From: Flavobacterium psychrophilum
GTDB taxonomy: Bacteria > Bacteroidota > Bacteroidia > Flavobacteriales > Flavobacteriaceae
Direction of reading: 5' to 3'
Assembly: GCA_943325515.2 (NCBI GenBank)
Contig: CALPPS020000012.1
Location: forward strand, 1 to 38,082
DNA: 38,082 nt
Position numbers and translations under genes: made by a program. Below the pieces are notes generated by a model. That model was not told the DNA's origin and ran no database searches. It saw only the letters and a program-made list of their open reading frames with translations. This document shows, piece after piece, positions 18,092 through 25,803 of this stretch (position 1 is the first letter of the stretch; each line of letters starts with the position of its first letter).

Positions 18092-18120
18092 CAAAAATAG
18101 ATTTTTGAAATGAAAAACAA
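18092..18120 (-). promoter_or_regulatory. ribF promoter
   Basis: On the minus strand, TTG (18118-18120), 18 bp and a perfect TATTTTTG (18092-18099). It lies about 24 bp upstream of the proposed TTG start and inside the longer open frame, which supports the shorter gene model. Confidence 0.65.
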
Positions 18121-18365
18121 TAGTTTTTTACTATTTTAGTTTTTAGATCTTTTTTTCTTTTTACTAAATTTAATTTTAACAAGATAAAAGTTAAAATTTC
18201 AGAATCAAAATAGTATAAAATATATCAAATTTAAATTGTTGTGAAAAGAAGTAAAAAGCACTTGTTTACTTATAAATTCTAACTTTTTTAATACAATTTA
18301 ATTTTAAACCAATTAGGGTTTATGTTAAAATGATTGTTCGATATGCAATAATTCTAATCATTAAT

Positions 18366-18395
18366 TTGCAAAATCTTTAAACATAATTATCTTTA
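18366..18395 (+). promoter_or_regulatory. Promoter of the first T9SS metalloprotease
   Basis: TTG at 18366-18368, 19 bp spacer, TATCTTTA at 18388-18395 (one mismatch to TAnnTTTG), 25 bp before the ATG. Confidence 0.55.
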
Positions 18396-18420
18396 CCCAC
18401 TTTTATTTATTTAATAGACT

Positions 18421-20748
18421 ATGAAAAAATTATTACTACTGATTTTACTGACCTTATCTTTTGGACAAATAATTGCCCAAACCTCTTCTGTATGGCAAGT
18501 AATTGACGCCTCTAGAATTTCAGAATTAAAAAGAAGCAGAGCAAATAATGTTTGTGAAGGGGAACTATATTTTAGTTTGAATTTAAATGCCTTTAAACAA
18601 AGCTTAACCAATGCTAAAGATAAATTTTCCAATTTACCAGGAGTAGTTGTTAGCATTCCTAATTTGGACGGACAATTAGAAACCTATCAAGTATGGGAAA
18701 ACTCTAATTTTGAACCAGCTTTGCAACAAAGATTTCCAGATATTCGTTCTTATGTTGGAAAAGGTTTGACAGATAAATATGCTACAATTAATTTTAGCAT
18801 CTCCCCTCAAGGAATACAAACTATGGTTTTTAGAGCCGATACGGGAACAGAATTCATAGAAGGCTATGATAAAGAGTCTACCGTTTACGTTTTATTTAAT
18901 TCTAGTAAAAGAATTAGTGGCAGATTGCCGTTTAATTGTAGTACAAATGACGTTAGCTTAACTAATGATCTTTCAGGTAAATTTAATAATACTGTGATGT
19001 CAGATCAGAAAAATTATAAAACATTTAGACTGGCATTATCTTGTACAGCGGAATATTCCAATTATTTTGGTGCTACAAGTAGCGTTAAAGTGGCTTTGGT
19101 TATGGCTGCTATGAATAATACTATGACCCGCGTAAATGGAGTAATGGAAAAGGATTTAGCGGTTCATCTCAATATTATTAACTCAAATGATTTAGTAATC
19201 TATTATAATCGAACTTCAGATCCGTATTCTGCTGCTACTGCAGGATCGGCTGGGGCTTGGAATGATGAGTTAATGAATAATTTACACGCTACTTTAGGTG
19301 ATGCCGCTTTTGATATTGGCCATTTATTTGGTGCTTCAGGTGGTGGAGGGAATGCGGGTTGTATAGGATGCGTTTGTACCAATGTTTTGTTAACAGGCGG
19401 TAATGCAACATCAAGTTATAAAGGAGCAGCATTTACATGCCCTAGTGATGGTGTTCCTAAAGGTGATACCTTTGACATTGATTATGTGGTGCATGAAATG
19501 GGACATCAATTAGGAGCTAACCATACCTTTACTTATAATTTTGAAGGGTCGGGCGTTCAAGTAGAACCAGGAAGCGGAAGCACTATCATGGGTTATGCGG
19601 GAGTTGCTGATAATGGAACAGCGGCAGCCTTTAACGTACAACAAAATTCGGATGCTATGTATTGTTACAAAAGTATAAATCAAATACAATCAAATTTAAA
19701 AGCTTCTAATGCTAACTGTGCAGTTACTACATCTTTGATAGGAGTGAATGCTACTCCAACAGTAACAGTAGCAGGAGCCAGTTTTACTATTCCAAAAAGT
19801 ACAGCTTTTAAATTAACCGCTACAGGTAATGATGATGATGCGGGTGATGCATTAACTTATTCTTGGGAGCAAAACAATCTTGGAACCTCTGCAACAACTC
19901 AAAACAACAGTAGAGTATTTGGTGCAAAAACGGCGGGACCCAACTTTAGAATTTTTCCTGCCTCCTCCTCACCTGAAAGATATTTTCCTCAAATGAGTAA
20001 AATTTTATCGGGAAATCTTGTGATTACTACTGGTAATGACACCAACTGGGAATCTTGTTCAAGTGTAGCTAAAACAATGAATTTTGTAGTAACTGTTAGA
20101 GATAACCATCCAGGGATGGGGCAAACTATATCGAAAGCTACAACAATTATAGTAGATGCTACAGCAGGACCTCTAGCAGTAACATCACAATCAACAACAG
20201 GAATTTCTTATGCTTCTGGTTCAGTTCAAACGGTAACTTGGAACGTTGCCAATACTGCTGCTTTAACTGGAGGGGCAAATGTTAATATTTTATTAACTAC
20301 AGATAATGGTGTTACATTTACTACTTTAGCTACTGGGGTTCCAAATAATGGAAGCGCAAGTGTTACTTTACCAAACCTTCCCGCAGCAAAAACTACTTGT
20401 AGATTTATGGTTATGGCTTCTGCCAATGTTTTTCTTGCTGTAAATAGTAAAAACTTTACTATTCAAGCAAGCAGCCTCGGTATTGAAGATTTAGCTTTAC
20501 AAAATTTTGAATTATATCCAAACCCAAATAAGGGAGAGTTTACTATCAAGTTGGATTCATCCGTTGCCTCAGAAGAGATTAAAGTTTATGTATATGATAT
20601 GAGAGGTAGAATTATTTTCGAAAACTCCTATTCAAATCAGGTAACTTTTACTGAAAACATTCAATTAAATAATCCTCAATCAGGAATTTATTTGGTTAGT
20701 ATTACTGATGGCAATAGTAAAGTTGTTAAAAAAATTGCAATAGAATAG
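18421..20748 (+). CDS. Secreted reprolysin-like zinc metalloprotease with T9SS sorting domain
   Basis: 775 residues. Signal peptide about 1-19 (ending IIAQ). The propeptide-like region runs to about 190. The metzincin zinc motif HEMGHQLGANH has ligands His358, His362 and His368 and catalytic Glu359, with a Met-turn candidate in STIMGYAG. This matches the reprolysin-like (M12B-type) proteases of Flavobacteria. Two Ig/Fn3-like stretches follow (about 440-680). The C-terminal ~80 residues (from ALQNFELYPNPNKGEF to VVKKIAIE) are a type A T9SS sorting domain, so the enzyme is exported through the outer membrane and then released or surface-anchored. Its substrates are probably extracellular proteins. 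A second T9SS metalloprotease of a different family follows on the same strand. Confidence 0.88.
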   Translation: MKKLLLLILLTLSFGQIIAQTSSVWQVIDASRISELKRSRANNVCEGELYFSLNLNAFKQSLTNAKDKFSNLPGVVVSIPNLDGQLETYQVWENSNFEPALQQRFPDIRSYVGKGLTDKYATINFSISPQGIQTMVFRADTGTEFIEGYDKESTVYVLFNSSKRISGRLPFNCSTNDVSLTNDLSGKFNNTVMSDQKNYKTFRLALSCTAEYSNYFGATSSVKVALVMAAMNNTMTRVNGVMEKDLAVHLNIINSNDLVIYYNRTSDPYSAATAGSAGAWNDELMNNLHATLGDAAFDIGHLFGASGGGGNAGCIGCVCTNVLLTGGNATSSYKGAAFTCPSDGVPKGDTFDIDYVVHEMGHQLGANHTFTYNFEGSGVQVEPGSGSTIMGYAGVADNGTAAAFNVQQNSDAMYCYKSINQIQSNLKASNANCAVTTSLIGVNATPTVTVAGASFTIPKSTAFKLTATGNDDDAGDALTYSWEQNNLGTSATTQNNSRVFGAKTAGPNFRIFPASSSPERYFPQMSKILSGNLVITTGNDTNWESCSSVAKTMNFVVTVRDNHPGMGQTISKATTIIVDATAGPLAVTSQSTTGISYASGSVQTVTWNVANTAALTGGANVNILLTTDNGVTFTTLATGVPNNGSASVTLPNLPAAKTTCRFMVMASANVFLAVNSKNFTIQASSLGIEDLALQNFELYPNPNKGEFTIKLDSSVASEEIKVYVYDMRGRIIFENSYSNQVTFTENIQLNNPQSGIYLVSITDGNSKVVKKIAIE

Positions 20749-20771
20749 GGTTTTGACTATATAAAATGTTT

Positions 20772-20800
20772 AAAGGAGAGACTATTTGGTTCCTTTTTTT
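20772..20800 (+). terminator. Weak terminator between the two protease genes
   Basis: AAAGGA and TCCTTT arms around a 12-14 nt loop with a run of eight T. The short stem makes this tentative. TAATTTTG at 20834-20841 downstream is a perfect -7 element for the next gene, but lacks a well-spaced -33. Confidence 0.45.
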
Positions 20801-20863
20801 TATCAAAAAATTATGTTTTGTAAAACATTTGTTTAATTTTGAACTATTAAAATAATTAACGAA

Positions 20864-22129
20864 ATGAAAATAAAATTATTATTAGTATTGCTTGTTTTTC
20901 AAACAGGTTTTTCTCAGCATAGAACTTGTGGAGTGAAAGAACAATTGCAGCGAATCATGAATGATCCTTCTCAAAGGAAAGCTTATCTTGAACTTCAAAA
21001 TAATTTTGAAATTGAGTTGCAAAAAATGGAGTCTGGATTGAATAAGAATACCAATGCGGTTATTAGAATTCCTGTAGCCGTTCATTATCCTACTCTTCCT
21101 ACTACTACTGGTGGTTTTACACCAGCACTTAAAACTTGTTTGAGAGCTTTGGCTCAAAAACAAATAGACATTTTAAATGCAGATTATAATGCAACGAATA
21201 CAGATATTTCGAAATGGATTACTGATAAGTCTTATTATCCTGCAACGAACACTGGCAATATGAATGTGCAATTTGTTTTAGCTACTCAAAATCATCCTGC
21301 TGGGACCGGTTTGGTTAATGGGGATGTAGCGGTAACTTTTAATACAGACTTTCTAAATGGTGACGATACAGACATGACATGGAAAGGGTATTGTAATGTT
21401 GTAGTTAGAAATATATCAGGTGGCATATTGGGGTATTCTCCACCTGGAGGCTCACCTTCTCAAGGTATGACAGTAGTAATTGATAATAATTCGTTTGGAG
21501 CTACTTTAAGTCCTGCTACTCCTTCAACATGTTCAGGATATGTCCCTACTTCACCATATAATAAAGGAAGAACCTTAACTCACGAGTTGGGTCATTTCTT
21601 TAAACTAAATCACACTTTTGATGGTTGTGATGGCGCAAACTGTGCGACTTCAGGTGATAAAGTTTGTGACACTCCTGATTTAAGTGCTGCAAATTACGGT
21701 TCTCCTGTTGCCGGAGATGTGATGGGGTGTAATGATTTTGCTTTGACAATGAACTACATGGATTATGTAGACGATGCTTACATGTATATGTTTACAGCTG
21801 GACAAGTCACAAAAATGACAGGTTGGTATAATACTATAAAAACTCAATTATATTCAAATACGCTAGCCAATGAGGAGTTTTTGCAAAATCAGTTCAGTTT
21901 GTATCCCAATCCTAACAAAGGTAGTTTTACAATTGAATTTAAGGATTTAACTAATAGTTATGCTATTGAAGTTTTTGATGTAACTGGAAAAACAATATAT
22001 GAAAACAATTATAGCCAAGCATCAGATTTAGTTCAGACCATTAATTTAGACAACCCTACAAGTGGAGTCTATTTTGTAAATATTAAAACGGATAAAGGTT
22101 TAGTGACTAAAAAATTAATTATCCAATAA
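20864..22129 (+). CDS. Secreted M43-type (pappalysin-like) zinc metalloprotease with T9SS sorting domain
   Basis: 421 residues. Signal peptide about 1-17 (ending GFSQ). The catalytic domain contains HELGHFFKLNH, with zinc ligands His240, His244 and His250 and catalytic Glu241, followed by cysteine-bearing TFDGCDGANC. The Met-turn MNYMDY is typical of M43. At the position where most metzincins carry Gly (HExxHxxGxxH) there is Lys. Other Bacteroidota M43 proteases often have Asn there, so activity is still expected. CDTPDLS is another M43 hallmark. A type A T9SS sorting domain (FSLYPNPNKGSF to VTKKLIIQ) closes the protein. Probably acts on extracellular proteins together with its neighbour. Confidence 0.88.
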   Translation: MKIKLLLVLLVFQTGFSQHRTCGVKEQLQRIMNDPSQRKAYLELQNNFEIELQKMESGLNKNTNAVIRIPVAVHYPTLPTTTGGFTPALKTCLRALAQKQIDILNADYNATNTDISKWITDKSYYPATNTGNMNVQFVLATQNHPAGTGLVNGDVAVTFNTDFLNGDDTDMTWKGYCNVVVRNISGGILGYSPPGGSPSQGMTVVIDNNSFGATLSPATPSTCSGYVPTSPYNKGRTLTHELGHFFKLNHTFDGCDGANCATSGDKVCDTPDLSAANYGSPVAGDVMGCNDFALTMNYMDYVDDAYMYMFTAGQVTKMTGWYNTIKTQLYSNTLANEEFLQNQFSLYPNPNKGSFTIEFKDLTNSYAIEVFDVTGKTIYENNYSQASDLVQTINLDNPTSGVYFVNIKTDKGLVTKKLIIQ

Positions 22130-22148
22130 TTAAGTTTTACATAGTATT

Positions 22149-22184
22149 AAAAGAGCCTTTTCATTTATGAAAAGGCTCTTTTAT
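22149..22184. terminator. Bidirectional terminator between the M43 protease and pth
   Basis: 14-bp perfect arms AAAAGAGCCTTTTC and GAAAAGGCTCTTTT with a 6-nt loop. A/T tracts on both sides allow termination of both convergent genes. It overlaps the pth stop codon. Confidence 0.85.
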
Positions 22185-22804
22185 TTTCCATTGTAGTTAT
22201 TCATGGTGTTTTGTAATCCGGCTAGCGCAAAGGATTCAACAATCTCTTTAGCAAGTTGATATCTTTCTGTTAGTTTTTCTTTTTCGGCATCATTCCATTC
22301 TCCTAATACATAATCCACCTGTTGCCCTTTTTTGAATTCATCACTAATACCAAAACGAAACCTTGGATATTCTGTTGAGTTTAGAATAAGTTGAATGTTT
22401 TTTAAACCGTTATGTCCACCATCACTGCCTTTTGATTTAATTCTAATAGTGCCAAAGGGTAAATTCAAATCATCTGTAATAATTAAAACATTCTCTTTCG
22501 CAATATTTTCTTTTTCCATCCAATATTGAACTGCTTTTCCACTTAGGTTCATATAAGTGTTAGGTTTTAAAAGAAGTAACTTTCTTCCCTTGATGGTATA
22601 TTCTGTTAATGCTCCTAGTTTGACGGTGTCAAAACTTAGGTTTTCTTTTTGAGCAACAAAATCTAAAATTTTAAAACCTATATTGTGTCTAGTGTTGACA
22701 TATTCGGCGCCAATATTTCCTAAACCCACAATGAGAAATTTTTTCATTATTTCTGTATTTTCTACAATTTTATTTTTACAAAATAATTTAGTAATCCAAT
22801 TCAT
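22181..22804 (-). CDS. pth: Peptidyl-tRNA hydrolase
   Basis: Releases peptides from stalled peptidyl-tRNAs. The core starts at FLIVGLGNIGAEYVNTRHNIGF, with catalytic His in TRHN, and contains LLLKPNTYMNLSG (substrate Asn), ITDDLNLPFG and GGHNGLKN. All catalytic positions are present. The longest model has 207 residues, including a 19-residue leader MNWITKLF... ahead of the usual MKKFLIVGLGN start. The alternative ATG is at 22747 (188 residues). A -7-like TACTTTTA at 22809-22816 would put the transcript start almost at 22804, which favours the shorter form or a leaderless message. I keep the longer one because similar leaders occur in relatives. Confidence 0.9.
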   Translation of the reverse strand: MNWITKLFCKNKIVENTEIMKKFLIVGLGNIGAEYVNTRHNIGFKILDFVAQKENLSFDTVKLGALTEYTIKGRKLLLLKPNTYMNLSGKAVQYWMEKENIAKENVLIITDDLNLPFGTIRIKSKGSDGGHNGLKNIQLILNSTEYPRFRFGISDEFKKGQQVDYVLGEWNDAEKEKLTERYQLAKEIVESFALAGLQNTMNNYNGK

Positions 22805-22833
22805 GTTGTAAAAGTAATCTAATTTGATTTCAT

Positions 22834-22864
22834 AAAAAAAGCACCAGCGTAAACTGATGCTTTT
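22834..22864 (-). terminator. Terminator after rplY
   Basis: Read on the minus strand: GCATCAG and CTGGTGC arms (one G-T pair) flanked by A and T tracts, TTTACG loop and a run of seven T, about 20 bp after the rplY stop. Confidence 0.75.
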
Positions 22865-22883
22865 AAGTATAAGGTTTTGAAAA

Positions 22884-23492
22884 TTATTTTTTCTTTCCTT
22901 TTGCTGGAGCTTTTGCTGCTTTTGCTGCTTCTTGAGCGGCTTTCATAGCAGCACGTGAAATCTTCACTTGCGCCACCACAGTATTATCTGGGTGCATCAA
23001 TTTGAAGTTTTTAGTCTCTAATTTGGTAATATATAATTTATTACCCATTTGCAATTCAGAAATGTTAGCTTCAACAAAATCAGGAAGATTTTTTGGCAAA
23101 GCTTTCACTTTTAATCTTCTTTGATTTAAACGTAAATCACCACCTAATAATACCCCTGGAGAAGTTCCAACGATTTTAACAGGTACTTCCATCATGATTT
23201 CTTTGTTGTCATTTAATTGAAAGAAATCAATGTGTAAAATTTTGTCTGAAACTGGGTCAAACTGAATGTCTTGAAGAATTACATTAGCTGATTTTCCTTC
23301 CAAATCTACTACAACTGTGTGCGCATTTGGAGTGTAAACCAAGCTTTTAAATGCTCTTTCATCTGCTGCAAAATGTACTGGTTGACTTCCTCCGTAAATA
23401 ACGCAAGGAACCATTCCAGCATCACGTAAGGCTTTAGTAGCTTTTTTGCCTACGCTTTCTCTTTCTGATCCTTTAATCGTAATCGATTTCAT
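22884..23492 (-). CDS. rplY: 50S ribosomal protein L25 / general stress protein Ctc
   Basis: 202 residues, the long CTC form of L25, which binds 5S rRNA. The N-terminal L25 domain is [20 protein letters not shown] with VPCVIYGG. The C-terminal TL5/CTC domain follows ([22 protein letters not shown]). A tail rich in Ala and Lys ([19 protein letters not shown]) is family-typical in Flavobacteria. It lies 45 bp downstream of prs with no terminator between them, forming a prs-rplY operon as is common in Bacteroidota. Confidence 0.95.
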   Translation of the reverse strand: MKSITIKGSERESVGKKATKALRDAGMVPCVIYGGSQPVHFAADERAFKSLVYTPNAHTVVVDLEGKSANVILQDIQFDPVSDKILHIDFFQLNDNKEIMMEVPVKIVGTSPGVLLGGDLRLNQRRLKVKALPKNLPDFVEANISELQMGNKLYITKLETKNFKLMHPDNTVVAQVKISRAAMKAAQEAAKAAKAPAKGKKK

Positions 23493-23537
23493 TGTAAAAA
23501 TATATAGTTAATAAATAATAAAATACTTTTTAAAAAA

Positions 23538-24479
23538 TTACATCAGGAATTTACCACTGATGGAATTGTTGTGTTGCACCATGTGCATTACTTCTGCAAA
23601 AAGAGGCGCACAACTCACCACTTTTATTTTGTTTGACTCTTTCTTTAACGGAATAGAATCGGTAACTATTAATTCGAGCAACTTAGAGTTTTCAATTTTA
23701 TCATAAGCATCACCCGATAGTATGGCATGAGTACAAATTGCTCTAACACTCAACGCGCCTTTTTCTATCATTAAATCTGCAGCCTTGGCTAATGTTCCTC
23801 CGGTATCGATCATATCATCAACCATAACAACATTTCTTCCTTTAACATCACCTATCAATTCCATTGTATCAATAACGTTAGCCACTTTTCGTTGTTTATA
23901 ACAAATTACTACGTCTGATTCTAAAAACTTAGAATAAGCATAAGCTCTTTTTGAACCACCCATATCAGGGGAAGCAATAGTTAAATTGTCTAATTGAAGA
24001 CTTTTAACATAGGGCAAAAAGATTGTTGATGCAAACAAATGGTCCACTGGTTTTTCAAAAAACCCTTGAATCTGGTCAGCATGCAAATCCATAGTCATTA
24101 TTCGAGTAGCGCCTGCGGTTTCCAATAATTTGGCCACTAATTTGGCTCCTATCGGTACTCTTGGTTTATCTTTTCTATCTTGTCTTGCCCAACCAAAGTA
24201 AGGAATAACAGGAGTTATGTGTCTGGCTGATGCTCTTTTTGCAGCATCAATCATCAACAAAAGCTCCATTAAATTATCTGCACTAGGAAAAGTAGAACAA
24301 ACAATAAATACTCTTAAACCTCTTATTGATTCTTCAAAAGAAGGTTGAAACTCACCATCACTATATTTTGAGAACGTAACTTTACCTAGCGGAACACCAT
24401 AATAATTGGCCATCTGTTCAGCTAGATAGACGCTTTGCGAACACGCAAATATCTTTGCTTCTGGTTCTAAATGCGACAT
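23538..24479 (-). CDS. prs: Ribose-phosphate pyrophosphokinase
   Basis: Makes PRPP from ribose-5-phosphate and ATP for nucleotide, His and Trp synthesis. 313 residues, normal length. KYSDGEFQPSF (N-terminal PRPP synthase region), DAAKRASARHITPVIPYFGWARQDRK near 78-105 (ATP-binding region), TMDLHADQIQGFF, and the PRPP-binding loop VMVDDMIDTGGT near 216 are present. It starts at the ATG at 24477-24479. A leader of about 110 nt with a small hairpin is predicted (see 24519-24540). Confidence 0.97.
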   Translation of the reverse strand: MSHLEPEAKIFACSQSVYLAEQMANYYGVPLGKVTFSKYSDGEFQPSFEESIRGLRVFIVCSTFPSADNLMELLLMIDAAKRASARHITPVIPYFGWARQDRKDKPRVPIGAKLVAKLLETAGATRIMTMDLHADQIQGFFEKPVDHLFASTIFLPYVKSLQLDNLTIASPDMGGSKRAYAYSKFLESDVVICYKQRKVANVIDTMELIGDVKGRNVVMVDDMIDTGGTLAKAADLMIEKGALSVRAICTHAILSGDAYDKIENSKLLELIVTDSIPLKKESNKIKVVSCAPLFAEVMHMVQHNNSISGKFLM

Positions 24480-24518
24480 TGTAATTTGTTGTTTTATCCG
24501 CTACGCTCACTACAATTG

Positions 24519-24540
24519 AGCTAAATCATTGTATTTAGCT
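24519..24540 (-). promoter_or_regulatory. Hairpin in the predicted prs leader
   Basis: AGCTAAAT-CATTGT-ATTTAGCT is a perfect 8-bp stem with a 6-nt loop, 40 bp upstream of the prs start. There is no T-tract on the minus strand, so it is not a terminator. A -7 candidate TAAATTTG lies at 24598-24605 on the minus strand, without a good -33. Confidence 0.4.
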
Positions 24541-24646
24541 TCATGTATTAATCGCCTCGGGTGTAGTTAGTTAGTTGTGTGTCGTGTTAACGAGGTGCAA
24601 ATTTAGAAATTAAATCCAACTCTGAAAGGATATTTTAGAGTATTTT

Positions 24647-24677
24647 TTGATTCGACGGGGATTTTTTTTTACATTTG
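24647..24677 (+). promoter_or_regulatory. tRNA-Leu promoter
   Basis: TTG at 24647-24649, 20 bp spacer, perfect TACATTTG at 24670-24677, about 57 bp before the tRNA 5' end. Divergent from prs. Confidence 0.7.
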
Positions 24678-24734
24678 CACCCACAAAATGATAATAATCA
24701 ATCTCCGAATGACAATTAATTGTTGTTTGTCCCT

Positions 24735-24814
24735 GCCCGGATGGCGGAATTGGTAGACGCGCACGACTCAAACTCGTGTACTTAGGTGTGTGGGTTCGAT
24801 TCCCACTCCGGGTA
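24735..24814 (+). tRNA. tRNA-Leu (anticodon CAA)
   Basis: Folds as a cloverleaf of 80 nt. Acceptor GCCCGGA / TCCGGGT (first pair G-T) with discriminator A. D-stem GCG/CGC. Anticodon stem CACGA/TCGTG around CTCAAAC, giving anticodon CAA. The variable region is 11 nt, short for tRNA-Leu. T-arm is GTGGG-TTCGATT-CCCAC. CCA is not encoded. The last five bases, GGGTA, also begin the ~300 bp repeat that follows and its second complete copy at 27621. Confidence 0.95.
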
Positions 24815-25128
24815 CTTAAAAGTCCATAATTATATTGTAAATCAATATATTATGGGCTTTTTTTGTTACTCTTTGTCATTCCTATCAAAAGAAAACAACA
24901 ATGAAACAAGATGTGGATTCCCGCCTGCGCGGGAAAGACAATAAGAAAAGGCAATAAGGAAAGGCAATAAGGAAAGTACTAGTTTAGTATAAAGAATTAG
25001 TAGCGACTGTCTTTCCCGCGTAGGCGGGAATCTACTATTTAAAAGAAAGAAATACGTCCTCAATAGCCCCGATGGGAATGACATCCTTTTTCTTTGCAAA
25101 AGAAAAAGATATAATGGACAGCGGGAAC
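24810..25128. repeat. Composite repeat element, copy 1 (overlaps tRNA-Leu 3' end)
   Basis: 319 bp, nearly identical in order to 27621-27915. It contains, in order: GGGTA of the tRNA, the tRNA terminator hairpin, a forward REP palindrome (24915-24940), three 13-bp AATAAGGAAAGGC-type units, TACTA-GTT-TAGTA, a reverse REP (25008-25032), a conserved right part beginning CTATTTAAAAGAAAG, and a hairpin of CTTTTTCTTT / AAAAGAAAAAG near 25085-25109. No gene is present; the short open frames are translations of the repeat. The 52 bp up to copy 2 hold the palindrome CCTGCC...GGCAGG. Confidence 0.85.
24821..24864 (+). terminator. tRNA-Leu terminator
   Basis: Long hairpin with arms AGTCCATAAT...ATATTG and CAATATATTATGGGCT (one bulge, one G-T pair), TAAAT loop, seven T. 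Confidence 0.8.
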
Positions 25129-25180
25129 CTGCCTGCCTTGCCTACGGCAGGTACGAAAGCTCTTCTTAACGGAAGGGTTA

Positions 25181-25384
25181 TTTTGTTACTTTTTTGTCAT
25201 TCCTATCAAAAGAAAAGAAAATGAAACAAGATGGATTCCCGCCTGCGCGGGAAAGACAATAAGGAAAGGCAATAAGGAAAGTACTAGTTTAGTAAAAAAT
25301 GATTAGTAGCGACTGTCTTTCCCGCGCAGGCGGGAATCCACTATTTAAAAGAAAGAAATACGTCCATTTAGCTTCGATGGAATT
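25181..25384. repeat. Composite repeat element, copy 2 (partial)
   Basis: Similar to the middle of copy 1: starts at TTTTGTTACT, carries a forward REP (25233-25258), two 13-bp units, TACTA-GTT-TAGTA and a reverse REP (25314-25339). The left end (tRNA bases and terminator hairpin) is missing and the right end is decayed. Confidence 0.8.
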
Positions 25385-25413
25385 TAGCTACCCTGCTGGC
25401 AGACAGGTACATA

Positions 25414-25439
25414 AACCTCTGAGAAATCAGGGGTTTTTT
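25414..25439 (+). terminator. Terminator-like hairpin after repeat copy 2
   Basis: AACCTCTGA / TCAGGGGTT stem with a GAAA tetraloop and six T on the plus strand. It may also serve the HTH gene from the other side, though the T-tract there is poor. It is preceded by GGTAC, as in the tRNA-Leu 3' flank. Confidence 0.6.
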
Positions 25440-25459
25440 CTATTTATTTAAAGTTGATT

Positions 25460-25681
25460 TTATAAATCGATTTCTGATAGTAGTTCCGACATCTTAACAC
25501 CCAATGCGGAACAAATTTTTGAGAAGATATTGATAGAGAAGTTTTGTTTGCCATTAAGAATTCTGCGGATGCTTTTCTCGTCAATATCGCAAGCAGATGC
25601 AAACTCCAAATTGTTACTAAACTTGGCTTTTGCTCTATCGTTGATTAACTGACCTAGCTGTATTAATTGTTCTTCTGACAT
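25460..25681 (-). CDS. Small XRE/Cro-type helix-turn-helix protein
   Basis: 73 residues. A single HTH_3-like domain covers most of the protein: FASACDIDEKSIRRILNGKQNFSINIFSKICSALGV matches the Cro/C1 pattern (helix 2 - turn - recognition helix SIRRILNGK, then LxxIxxALGVxxxEL). There are no other domains. It is probably a DNA-binding regulator. It is divergent from the LamG gene, and the 18-bp perfect palindrome in the intergenic region (25714-25731) is the natural candidate operator. No toxin-like partner gene is adjacent. Confidence 0.8.
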   Translation of the reverse strand: MSEEQLIQLGQLINDRAKAKFSNNLEFASACDIDEKSIRRILNGKQNFSINIFSKICSALGVKMSELLSEIDL

Positions 25682-25713
25682 AGGTCAAAATTCCATTAAT
25701 ACTACGGCACATC

Positions 25714-25731
25714 ATCGGCATATATGCCGAT
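25714..25731. promoter_or_regulatory. 18-bp perfect palindrome, candidate HTH operator
   Basis: ATCGGCATATATGCCGAT, symmetrical over all 18 bases, 33 bp upstream of the HTH start and 15 bp before the -7 element of the LamG gene, where it would cover the -33 region. Confidence 0.6.
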
Positions 25732-25745
25732 TGTAAAATTATTAC

Positions 25746-25753
25746 TATATTTG
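25746..25753 (+). promoter_or_regulatory. -7 element of the LamG gene
   Basis: TATATTTG, a perfect TAnnTTTG match 51 bp before the start codon. The -33 region falls on the palindrome instead of a TTG, consistent with regulated expression. Confidence 0.5.
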
Positions 25754-25803
25754 CAGCAATTTTTTTTATACTTTTGAAGTCTAATTACTTAACATTTAAC
25801 AAA

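Noticed and set aside
24866..25099. 77-codon minus-strand open frame within repeat copy 1
   Set aside because: It is a translation of the REP and flanking repeat (reads SRAGGNPH), has no family resemblance, and comparable frames arise in the other copies.
24915..25339. CRISPR array from the regularly appearing palindromes
   Set aside because: The repeats alternate in orientation, spacers are homologous to each other, and no cas gene is near.
25460..25681. Antitoxin of a toxin-antitoxin pair
   Set aside because: The HTH protein resembles HTH antitoxins in size, but no small toxin-like gene is adjacent on either side.
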